The notes: generated by a model not told the origin, from the sequence alone. A DNA stretch of 10,909 nt from an uncultured Anaerolineales bacterium (GCA_913040765.1 CAJWIA010000031.1:1-10909), one strand, 5' to 3'. Positions 1 through 6,320 are shown, counted from the stretch's first letter. Made by a program: numbers and translations.

Positions 1-1482
1 TCGCACATATGTAGTCAAATAATGTGGTGCCATTTCACGTACAGCACGATCTATTGTATCTGATAATTCTAATAAATTGCGCATTAGCAATCGTTCTGAA
101 GGGTGTACTAATCCATCCATTTTAGCATCCTTAAATGAGAATCCGGCAAGCGTTGCCTTTTCTAAGATACTGCAAATACGAGCATGTGCATATTGCACAT
201 AATATACTGGATTCTTATCAGATTGCTCACGAGCCAAATCAATATCAAATTCCAGATGACTTTCAGATGCACGCATTAGCATAAAAAACCGCACCACATC
301 GGCACCAACTTCATCGATCAGGTCATCCAAACTGATAAAGTTACCAGACCTTTTACTCATACGTTCGCCCTTAATGTTGACAAATTGATGCATTAGCAGT
401 TTTATCCTATCGAACTCATAACCCATCGCCTTGACCCCTAATATTACATCAGGGAACGAATCTTTATGATCTGCCCCCATAACATCTATCACCAGATCAA
501 ATTTTCTTTCCATTTTGTTACAATGATATGCAATGTCGGGCAACCTATATGTTGGTTCTCCAGTTGATTTCACTATTACTCTATCATCCGACCCACCTAA
601 GTTATTAACAGCAAACCACACGGCACCATCTTTATCATAAGCCAATTTTTTCTGTCTAAGTTTGTCAACTACTTTGTCTATTGAACCATCTTCATAGAGT
701 GATTGCTCGTTGAATAACACATCCATCACAATGTTAAGTCTGCTCAAAGTACTATGTTGCTTAGCAGCAATATCCTCTTCAGCCAAATCCTTGAAAGTCT
801 CCCAGTCCTCTTCCGACAAACTATCGGAATGATGTTCTACAAGCTCTGCACCTAAGGACATGAGATATTCGCCCTGGTAGTGATCTTCCAACAACTGTGC
901 AGTTATACCAAGAGACTGCAAGTACCTAACCCTTAAGGACTCACCTAGTTTTCTCATCTGTTGCCCAGCATTGTTGTAATAGAATTCTCGAGTGACTTGG
1001 TATCCTACCGCACCAAGCAAATTGGATAATGTGTCACCCAGTACACCACCACGTCCATGTCCAACTGTTAGTGGGCCGGTAGGATTTGCACTGACAAATT
1101 CTACTTGAGCGCTTTTATTGGAGTACAATTTTAGATCCGCAAAGCTAGAACCTGCATTAATCACTCTAGACACCTGTGAGCACAACCAGTCTGACGACAA
1201 AGTCACATTTAGAAAACCAGGTTCCGATACAGTCGAATGCGCAAGTATTTGACTCTTAGGCAAATGGTCTTGAATATGATTAGCTATATCAACAGGAGAG
1301 TGGCCAATGCGTTTTGCAAGTTGCAATGGCAGCGCAGATGAATAATCACCCCATTCCCGTCTTTTGGGACGAGTCAGATGAATCTGTTCCGGCAATTCAA
1401 AAGATGGAAGCGCTCCATCTTGCTGAGCTGCAGAGACTCCGGCAAGCACTATTTCGGACAGCTGTGTTGAAAGTAAAGGCAT
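1..1482 (-). CDS. argS: Arginyl-tRNA synthetase, C-terminus cut by window edge
   Basis: Class I cytoplasmic enzyme that charges tRNA-Arg with arginine using ATP. Reading down from ATG at 1482, the frame stays open for 494 codons to base 1, so only the end of the anticodon-binding (DALR) domain is missing; bacterial ArgRS is usually 550-580 residues. The N-terminal tRNA-recognition domain is visible (residues about 1-110, with RREWGDYSSALPLQLAKRIG). The signature is ANPTGPLTVGHGRGGVLGD, with the HIGH equivalent TVGH at residues 139-142. The KMSKS equivalent is RMSKR at 374-378, within GERMSKRSGNF. ATG at 1482 is the first start after an in-frame TAA at 1513-1515; no strong Shine-Dalgarno is seen. 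It sits 148 bp downstream of the glycan cluster and probably has its own promoter. Identification is from motifs I can read directly. Confidence 0.97.
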   Translation of the reverse strand, partial: MPLLSTQLSEIVLAGVSAAQQDGALPSFELPEQIHLTRPKRREWGDYSSALPLQLAKRIGHSPVDIANHIQDHLPKSQILAHSTVSEPGFLNVTLSSDWLCSQVSRVINAGSSFADLKLYSNKSAQVEFVSANPTGPLTVGHGRGGVLGDTLSNLLGAVGYQVTREFYYNNAGQQMRKLGESLRVRYLQSLGITAQLLEDHYQGEYLMSLGAELVEHHSDSLSEEDWETFKDLAEEDIAAKQHSTLSRLNIVMDVLFNEQSLYEDGSIDKVVDKLRQKKLAYDKDGAVWFAVNNLGGSDDRVIVKSTGEPTYRLPDIAYHCNKMERKFDLVIDVMGADHKDSFPDVILGVKAMGYEFDRIKLLMHQFVNIKGERMSKRSGNFISLDDLIDEVGADVVRFFMLMRASESHLEFDIDLAREQSDKNPVYYVQYAHARICSILEKATLAGFSFKDAKMDGLVHPSERLLMRNLLELSDTIDRAVREMAPHYLTTYVR

Positions 1483-1542
1483 TAATAAATTTACAAAATC
1501 TTTTTTGGAATATTAACGTAACAGATTATTAATGTTAACAGA

Positions 1543-1590
1543 ATGTTGCATTATATTCAACCAATAGATAAATCAATAACAATGCAACAT
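1543..1590. repeat. Perfect 10-bp inverted repeat bracketing the argS promoter
   Basis: Arms ATGTTGCATT (1543-1552) and AATGCAACAT (1581-1590) are exact reverse complements with 28 bp between them. One arm overlaps the TATAAT -10 box and the other lies just upstream of the -35 candidates. The geometry suits a repressor or regulator binding two sites across the promoter. It is a poor intrinsic terminator: the loop is long and no T-run follows on the minus strand. Confidence 0.5.
1550..1579 (-). promoter_or_regulatory. Candidate argS promoter
   Basis: On the minus strand there is a perfect -10 hexamer TATAAT (1550-1555). Upstream are weak -35 candidates: TTATTG (1574-1579) with an 18-bp spacer, or TTGATT (1571-1576) with a 15-bp spacer. 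It would give a leader of roughly 60 nt before the argS ATG. A second possible promoter lies closer to the gene: TTAACA (1533-1538), 17 bp, then TAATAT (1510-1515). The core promoter is bracketed by a 10-bp inverted repeat. Sequence match only; no start site is known. Confidence 0.4.
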
Positions 1591-1600
1591 GAGTGCTTCT

Positions 1601-1630
1601 AACATTCCCTATATAATACTAAACATTCCC
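1601..1630 (-). repeat. Two direct 9-bp repeats, 21 bp apart
   Basis: The minus-strand sequence GGGAATGTT occurs at 1622-1630 and again at 1601-1609. The period is 21 bp, about two helical turns, so both copies face the same side of the DNA. The first copy abuts the stop codon of the deacetylase gene (1631-1633). It lies upstream of the argS promoter candidate, where an activator or repressor could bind. No known regulator was recognised. Confidence 0.45.
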
Positions 1631-2485
1631 CTAACGCAATTTTTCCACAGAAACCGTTGGTGGTTTGGGTAAATCTGTAACATATTTATACAATTCACTC
1701 ATAAACATGAATTCATATCCTTTTTCTTGTAACAATGTAACAACCGACTCAAACACCTCGAATGCTTTATCGCCATTTCGTAGATGAGCGTATCGCTTCC
1801 ATCCACGAATATTAGCTGCAATTCTATTTGTGTAGTAGTCATAAGGATGCGAATCTAAAACTACTACATCTGGCAAAGGAAAAAACCGCATTAAAGTCTT
1901 GTATATATCCAGACCCAAGAACTTTATGTAGCTCATAGAAAACACTAATCGAATGGTATCTAAGCAAGCTGCTGGCAGTTCGATTATCTCATTCCCTGAA
2001 TGAACAAAACGAAACGGTTTATTTGGTAGGTGTAAATTTGAGTATCCATATTCGTCCATACGTATTGAAGGAAATATACTCGCATCATATTTGAATTGAT
2101 TTTCTATTAAAGAGATAATACCTTCCCTATTTATCAAGCCATTTGGTGCCCGATATCCTATTGGTGGAGCTCCAAAAAAGTCCTCGTATGCAGCAATTGA
2201 ACTGGATACTTCGTCAGCAAAATATTTCAACCTTCTTTCATGGCTGTGTGAATGAACACCAAACTCAATTGGAATGGTATGCGACAAACGCCCAATTTCA
2301 GCACTATATTTTTCAATGAGGGATGTGACCAAAAATCCAGTAACTTTGATTTTATGTTTTTGAACAATAGTAGAATATCGCCTCATTAAATCAGTATTCT
2401 CAAACATGTGTATACGACCGCTTTTGTCCAACAAATCTGACTCGATATCAAGCGTAACACAGGCAATTCGTTTACTCAATTTCAC
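1631..2485 (-). CDS. NodB-type polysaccharide deacetylase, cytoplasmic
   Basis: Predicted metal-dependent carbohydrate esterase 4 enzyme of 284 residues that removes N-acetyl groups from a sugar. Motif 1 appears as TLDIESD (11-17), the D-x-E form rather than the usual TFDD. Motif 2 is HSHSH (78-82), giving the metal-binding H-x3-H. Motif 3 is RAPNG (112-116), and the late histidine motif is LDSHPYDY (210-217). There is no signal peptide or membrane segment, so it probably acts inside the cell on a nucleotide- or lipid-linked sugar rather than on finished wall polymer. The start is uncertain: GTG at 2485 gives the listed protein, but GAGG (2488-2491) is better spaced for TTG at 2479, two codons later. 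It is the last gene of the glycan cluster, 57 bp after the GT2 gene. Substrate unknown. Confidence 0.87.
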   Translation of the reverse strand: MKLSKRIACVTLDIESDLLDKSGRIHMFENTDLMRRYSTIVQKHKIKVTGFLVTSLIEKYSAEIGRLSHTIPIEFGVHSHSHERRLKYFADEVSSSIAAYEDFFGAPPIGYRAPNGLINREGIISLIENQFKYDASIFPSIRMDEYGYSNLHLPNKPFRFVHSGNEIIELPAACLDTIRLVFSMSYIKFLGLDIYKTLMRFFPLPDVVVLDSHPYDYYTNRIAANIRGWKRYAHLRNGDKAFEVFESVVTLLQEKGYEFMFMSELYKYVTDLPKPPTVSVEKLR

Positions 2486-2526
2486 AACCTCAACAACATT
2501 AAGGTACTAGAACTCACTGGGGAAAG

Positions 2527-2541
2527 AAATCAATAACAATG
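2527..2541. repeat. 15-bp sequence shared with the argS upstream region
   Basis: AAATCAATAACAATG occurs here, just after the stop codon of the GT2 gene, and again exactly at 1570-1584 within the argS promoter region. Both copies are intergenic and in the same orientation. On the minus strand the element contains TTATTGATT, which includes -35-like hexamers. It may be a shared regulatory element upstream of the deacetylase gene and of argS. It could also be coincidence in A+T-rich spacers. Confidence 0.4.
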
Positions 2542-2542
2542 T

Positions 2543-3580
2543 CTACGACCTCAACCAAGCTTTTAATATGGCCAAACCAAATCTTAGCGGATATGCAATG
2601 CCACTAGGTTTTTTGCTAACGCCCAATTGTCTAGACATGATTGAAACTGGCACTTCCTTAATGGATAACCCTTTATTAACTGCCTCTAAAATCAATTCAG
2701 GGGCACTGAATTGAGGTTCACGTAACTCTAATCCGGTGAGAGACGAAGCTCGTATAGCCCTAAACCCGTTGGTGCAATCCGTAATTTTAGTTCTAGCAAA
2801 AAAAGACAATATAGACGAATATAATAATATTCCTGCATGCCTAGCACTATTGCGGTCAGAGTAATGACCCAAGAAACGCGAACCCATCACATAGTCTGCT
2901 TGCCCTTCAAGAATTGGTGATATTAGGCGTTCAATTTCCTCTGGACGATGCTGTCCATCCGCGTCCATAGTGACTACAATCTCCGCACCTTCTCTACAAG
3001 CTATTTCAAAACCAGTCCGCAATGCATCTCCTTGTCCACGATTTACTACATGGAACACTGCTAATCCGCCTTGGCTCTGAACTACATCACCGGTGCGATC
3101 GGAAGCACCATCAATAATCACTATAGATCTAATGCTCATGCCTAGTACTTGTTTAGGGACTCTATCAAGCACCTTAGCAATAACACCTTCCTCATTATAT
3201 GCAGGAATAACAACAGCAATATTGGCCACGTCTGATCCAGAAACATTATCCTTACCATATGAAGTCAGAGCTAATGCTTGTACCAAATCACCAAAAGACC
3301 TGCGCATGATGGACAATCTGATAATGAGATGTATGATCAAAAGAAAAGAAACAAAGCTAGATAAAATAGCAATAGAGAACAAGCGTCCTTCCAGTTGAAA
3401 TATTGATGCTAACACGTCAACTATGGGTGGATAAATGGCAATAATCCATACTGAAACAAACAGAAATTGAGCTAAGAAAAGCTCTCCTCTTCTAAGCTTA
3501 CCCGATCGTCGCATAAAAAAAGAATAAATCAGGACAAAAGCCCCAATAACCAAACCTAAAATGCGGACTCCGCTAATCAA
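2543..3580 (-). CDS. DUF2304-GT2 fusion; polyprenyl-phosphate sugar transferase-like
   Basis: A 345-residue protein in two parts. Residues 1-95 hold three hydrophobic segments (about 4-22, 35-60, 67-92), resembling DUF2304 membrane proteins. Residues 120-345 form a family 2 glycosyltransferase of the DPM1/dolichol-phosphate mannose synthase type. Its motifs are IPAYNEE (125-131), DGASDRT (157-163), the DxD-type site MDADGQH (205-211), GSRF (233-236) and TDCTNGFRA (267-275). Family knowledge suggests it moves a sugar from a nucleotide donor to a polyprenyl phosphate at the inner membrane face; donor sugar not deducible. The start is TTG at 3580, supported by AGGAG (3587-3591) six bases upstream. 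That ribosome-binding site overlaps the TAG stop (3590-3592) of the epimerase gene, suggesting translational coupling. Its product could feed the GT-C enzymes upstream. Confidence 0.92.
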   Translation of the reverse strand: MISGVRILGLVIGAFVLIYSFFMRRSGKLRRGELFLAQFLFVSVWIIAIYPPIVDVLASIFQLEGRLFSIAILSSFVSFLLIIHLIIRLSIMRRSFGDLVQALALTSYGKDNVSGSDVANIAVVIPAYNEEGVIAKVLDRVPKQVLGMSIRSIVIIDGASDRTGDVVQSQGGLAVFHVVNRGQGDALRTGFEIACREGAEIVVTMDADGQHRPEEIERLISPILEGQADYVMGSRFLGHYSDRNSARHAGILLYSSILSFFARTKITDCTNGFRAIRASSLTGLELREPQFSAPELILEAVNKGLSIKEVPVSIMSRQLGVSKKPSGIAYPLRFGLAILKAWLRS

Positions 3581-3586
3581 ATTTGA

Positions 3587-3591
3587 CTCCT
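3587..3591 (-). promoter_or_regulatory. Ribosome binding site for the TTG-started GT2 gene
   Basis: AGGAG on the minus strand lies 6 nt before TTG at 3580 and overlaps the stop codon of the preceding gene. This decides the unusual TTG start and points to coupled translation. Confidence 0.7.
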
Positions 3592-4531
3592 ATGCATAAT
3601 TGACAAACCATTCGTATGTTTCACGTAAACCCAAGTTCAAATTTACTTCTGGTTCCCAACCTAAAATCTCACGTGCCTTTGTAATCATAGAATAATTCTT
3701 TCGCACGTCTCCATGTCTAGTCGGAGCGTTACAAATACGTGTATCGCTTCCAGACACATCTTGGACAATTTCAACTAATCTATTAATACTAGTTTCAATC
3801 CCTGTGGCAATTTGGTATACTTCGCCACCCATATCACAGTCCAGCGCCAGTAACACTGCCCTGCACAAATCCGCAACATACACAAAATCTCGTGTCTGCT
3901 CTCCATCTCCATGCATTGTAATAACATTATTATTACAAATTGCCTTAAAGAACTCGGGAACCACACTGCCTTTATGCTCGGAAAAAGGCCCATACACGTT
4001 ACCAAACCGCAGGACAATTGTATTTAATCCCCAAGATCCATAGTAGGCCAAGCAGTAGGCCTCTGCTGCGAGCTTGCTGGCTCCATATGGAGAGACTGGC
4101 AAAGGCGCCTTATCTTCAGAAGCAGGCGGTATTTGTCTACCCAAAGGTGCATTAGAAGACGCAAAAACTATCTTCTGTGACACCTTCGTGTCAGAACTCT
4201 CTTTAGCTGCGCGACATGCTTCTAGAACATTAAGAGTGCCTACTACATTTGTTTCACAGTCCTTATAAGGGTCAATCAAGGAACCAGGAACGCCTGTCTG
4301 AGCTGCCAAATGTACAATAGAGTGATGGGATCTTATTACTTTAGCTAAAAGATCTCTGTCCAATACGTCTCCCTCAACAATATCAACAGGCAAACCTTCT
4401 AAATATGCATATCTTCCTGTACTGAAATTGTCTAAGACAGTAATTTTGTAACCATACTCAAGCATCAGACGGACTAGATTTGCCCCAATAAATCCAGCTC
4501 CGCCAGTCACCAAAACACTAATATTTTTCAT
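3590..4531 (-). CDS. NAD-dependent nucleotide-sugar epimerase (GalE-like, extended SDR)
   Basis: Extended short-chain dehydrogenase acting on a UDP- or other nucleotide-linked sugar, most like 4-epimerases of the GalE/WbpP type. Counting from ATG at 4531 (313 residues), the Rossmann motif GGAGFIG is at 10-16. The acidic residue of TVLDNFSTG follows, the catalytic YxxxK is in PYGASK (Y149, K153), and the catalytic serine region is FASSNAPLG (124-132). Substrate-side motifs include RFGNVYGP and GDGEQTRDFVYV. A TTG three codons upstream (4540) keeps the frame open. ATG was chosen because it gives the usual short N-terminus before the nucleotide-binding strand; neither start has a good ribosome-binding site. 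It lies 27 bp after the UDP-sulfoquinovose synthase gene and 9 bp before the GT2 gene, so it is almost certainly in the same operon. Exact substrate cannot be read; a 4,6-dehydratase is less likely. Confidence 0.88.
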   Translation of the reverse strand: MKNISVLVTGGAGFIGANLVRLMLEYGYKITVLDNFSTGRYAYLEGLPVDIVEGDVLDRDLLAKVIRSHHSIVHLAAQTGVPGSLIDPYKDCETNVVGTLNVLEACRAAKESSDTKVSQKIVFASSNAPLGRQIPPASEDKAPLPVSPYGASKLAAEAYCLAYYGSWGLNTIVLRFGNVYGPFSEHKGSVVPEFFKAICNNNVITMHGDGEQTRDFVYVADLCRAVLLALDCDMGGEVYQIATGIETSINRLVEIVQDVSGSDTRICNAPTRHGDVRKNYSMITKAREILGWEPEVNLNLGLRETYEWFVNYA

Positions 4532-4558
4532 CAGAGTCAATTCGGCTTTACGACAAGA

Positions 4559-5740
4559 CTAAATTGTTTGCACCTTCTTTCTGGATCCATTCCAGCGCAC
4601 ATCCGGAATCAGTACATCCTTATAAGCTTCTATTCTATCGCTATACTTCATTAAGTCCTCGATCATCATCAGTACTTCCTTATCAATATCTTCAGTAGGA
4701 TGATAACCTAAATCAAGAAGAGCCTGATGTTTAGGATTGTAGTAATGATCTTCAGATTCAATCCGCGGATTTTCTAGATTAGTGATTGGAACATCAAAAC
4801 CAATTTCAGCAGCTACTTGGCGAACTTTAAGAGCTAGTTCCTTAACTGTAAATACACCTTGGAATTGATTGAAAACTCGATATTCAGTTGTAGCAGGTGG
4901 ATTTTCAACAACTAACGTCAAACATTGCATAGAATCTTTCAATGGTATAAAACTGCGCTTCTGACCACCATTACCATAAGGAGTAATTGGATGACCGATA
5001 ATGGCCTGACAGCAAAAGCGATTGATGATCGTACCAAATGCTTGATCGAAATCCACTCTAGTAATCATCCTCTCATCATCCTGCATTTTATCAACACGGG
5101 TACCAAACACTACCCCTTGCATAATGTCAGTACTACGCAATCCCCACATCTTACAAGCAAACATGACATTGTTGCTATCATGCACCTTACTCCAATGATA
5201 CCAAGATCCTGCTTGCCTAGGAAAAGGCAGCACATCCTTTCTACCCTGATACTCTATTTCAAAAAATCCTTCTGGAATATCAATATTTGGTGTGCCATAT
5301 TCACCCATAGTGCCCAACTTAACCAAGTGAGCATCGGGTGTAATGTCTCGCATAGCATGTAATATATTTAGAGTTCCTACAATATTATTTTGCTGAACTA
5401 GAACCGTATGCTCTAAATCAATCATGGAATATGGTGCTGAAGGACACTCACCCAAATGTACTATAGCTTCTGGTTGAAAATCTGACACAGAGTCACGCAC
5501 AAATTCCCAATTCGTTAAATCGCCTTCTCTAAACCACAGTTTTTCACCGAAAGCATCTTGATAAGCACGCTTACGATTATCCATGCCCAAAATTGGCGTA
5601 GCACTCTGGCTGCCCATTTCTGAAACCCACTGCCTACGTTGATAACCATCAACTCCACCAACCTGATGTCCACGCGCAGCTAAAAACTGTGCAAGCGGCC
5701 ATCCTAAGTATCCATCTATACCTGCAATAAATACCCGCAT
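4559..5740 (-). CDS. sqdB: UDP-sulfoquinovose synthase (SQD1/SqdB family)
   Basis: NAD-dependent extended SDR of 393 residues that joins sulfite to UDP-glucose to make UDP-sulfoquinovose, the sulfonated donor for SQDG or sulfonated glycans. Family-diagnostic segments are present: the NAD motif GIDGYLG (7-13), HLGECPSAPYSM (95-106), TMGEYGTP (144-151), and FPRQAGSWYHWSKVHDS (173-189). The last carries catalytic Y181 and K185, and T144 matches the catalytic threonine. QGVVFGT (208-214) follows. Length fits the bacterial and plastid family without transit peptide. The ATG at 5740 has a strong AGGAGG 11 nt upstream, just after the stop of the permease gene. Sulfite source and downstream transferase are not identified in the window; no SqdX/SQD2-like GT4 is seen. 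Neighbouring GT2 and GT-C genes suggest use in a surface glycan, by inference. Confidence 0.95.
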   Translation of the reverse strand: MRVFIAGIDGYLGWPLAQFLAARGHQVGGVDGYQRRQWVSEMGSQSATPILGMDNRKRAYQDAFGEKLWFREGDLTNWEFVRDSVSDFQPEAIVHLGECPSAPYSMIDLEHTVLVQQNNIVGTLNILHAMRDITPDAHLVKLGTMGEYGTPNIDIPEGFFEIEYQGRKDVLPFPRQAGSWYHWSKVHDSNNVMFACKMWGLRSTDIMQGVVFGTRVDKMQDDERMITRVDFDQAFGTIINRFCCQAIIGHPITPYGNGGQKRSFIPLKDSMQCLTLVVENPPATTEYRVFNQFQGVFTVKELALKVRQVAAEIGFDVPITNLENPRIESEDHYYNPKHQALLDLGYHPTEDIDKEVLMMIEDLMKYSDRIEAYKDVLIPDVRWNGSRKKVQTI

Positions 5741-5751
5741 AATTGCATGTA

Positions 5752-5757
5752 CCTCCT
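5752..5757 (-). promoter_or_regulatory. Strong ribosome binding site of sqdB, with an overlapping decoy ATG
   Basis: AGGAGG on the minus strand is 11 nt from the sqdB ATG (5740) but only 3 nt from an out-of-frame ATG at 5748. That ATG opens a 10-codon reading frame, MQLCGYLLQV, ending at TAG 5716-5718 inside sqdB. The sqdB start fits the protein family, but both spacings are outside the usual optimum. Confidence 0.6.
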
Positions 5758-5760
5758 AAA

Positions 5761-6261
5761 TCATATAGATTCTGCAAAGAGAGTCTGTGCTATCAAACCA
5801 GCAATTGGTGCAAGTAAACATACACTTACAATTCTGATAACAGTAAACTTCCATCCCAGAAGTCCAATTTCTAATGGCAGACGGTCCAAAGACCATAAGC
5901 CCCATCCTGTTAGATAAGCAACAGCAACTCCCACACTGCTACCAGAACGCAGAAGTCCAGCAAGGATTGGGACTGTTACGACCGGTCCACCGGGTGTTAA
6001 AGTGCCAAGCATTGATCCAATCAATATTCCTCGCAAGCCAGATTGTGGGCCAAGCCACTCAGAAATGAATGATTGGTATTCCTCAGCTAATACCTGAGCC
6101 ATACCAGCTACCACTAATGCGATCAATAGCAAAGGTAACACTTCTATCATCATTTTATAAGAGACTCGCATACCAACAATGTGTTGATCTCCACCTTGAT
6201 AATAAGCAACCACACCTAGTATGACTGCGATTGCAGCCATTATCAATGTTGGAATTAGCAT
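5761..6261 (-). CDS. Short permease resembling half of the YraQ/ArsP-1 family
   Basis: A 166-residue membrane protein with about five hydrophobic segments (roughly 3-21, 37-59, 77-102, 109-126, 137-161). The layout recalls one half of predicted permeases of COG0701/PF03773. Supporting patches are GTLTPGGPVVTVPILAGLLR (about 86-105), VAVAYLTGWG and LLGWKFTVIR. Where larger relatives have a Cys-Ser-Cys site, this protein has Thr-Pro-Gly, so arsenic chemistry is unlikely. The start is ATG 6261, preceded by GGAGG (6271-6275) with 9-nt spacing. An ATG nine codons upstream (6288) has no such site and would add a polar tail before the first membrane segment. It ends 20 bp before sqdB, whose ribosome-binding site fills the gap, so the two are probably co-transcribed. 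Transport of sulfite or another anion for sqdB is an attractive guess only; the family substrate is not established. Confidence 0.75.
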   Translation of the reverse strand: MLIPTLIMAAIAVILGVVAYYQGGDQHIVGMRVSYKMMIEVLPLLLIALVVAGMAQVLAEEYQSFISEWLGPQSGLRGILIGSMLGTLTPGGPVVTVPILAGLLRSGSSVGVAVAYLTGWGLWSLDRLPLEIGLLGWKFTVIRIVSVCLLAPIAGLIAQTLFAESI

Positions 6262-6304
6262 GCCCGAATCCCTCCAATTATTATACATAGTAGTTCATTA
6301 CAGT

Positions 6305-6320
6305 AGTGATAGCAATCACA
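6305..6320. promoter_or_regulatory. CRP/FNR-like palindrome upstream of the permease-sqdB cluster
   Basis: On the minus strand the sequence TGTGA-N6-TCACT matches the CRP-type consensus TGTGA-N6-TCACA at nine of ten positions, with an uninterrupted palindrome GTGAT-N4-ATCAC. It sits about 50 bp before the permease start in a 114-bp gap between genes. A TATAAT (6280-6285) follows at a distance that would place the palindrome near -41, typical for class II activation. However, the implied transcript would begin at or inside the ribosome-binding site, so the pairing is uncertain. The rest of the gap (6262-6375) shows no clear terminator. Confidence 0.35.

Noticed and set aside
1314..1532. Open frame on the plus strand, 72 codons
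   Set aside because: It overlaps the N-terminal coding region of argS on the other strand and its product has no recognisable features; it is a shadow frame.
4925..5362. Open frame of 145 codons on the plus strand inside sqdB
   Set aside because: It lies antisense within a gene with clear family motifs, and its translation looks like an antisense composition, with no domain.
6259..6288. Alternative start of the permease at ATG 6288
   Set aside because: No ribosome-binding site precedes it, whereas GGAGG is well placed for ATG 6261, which also puts the first membrane segment at the N-terminus.
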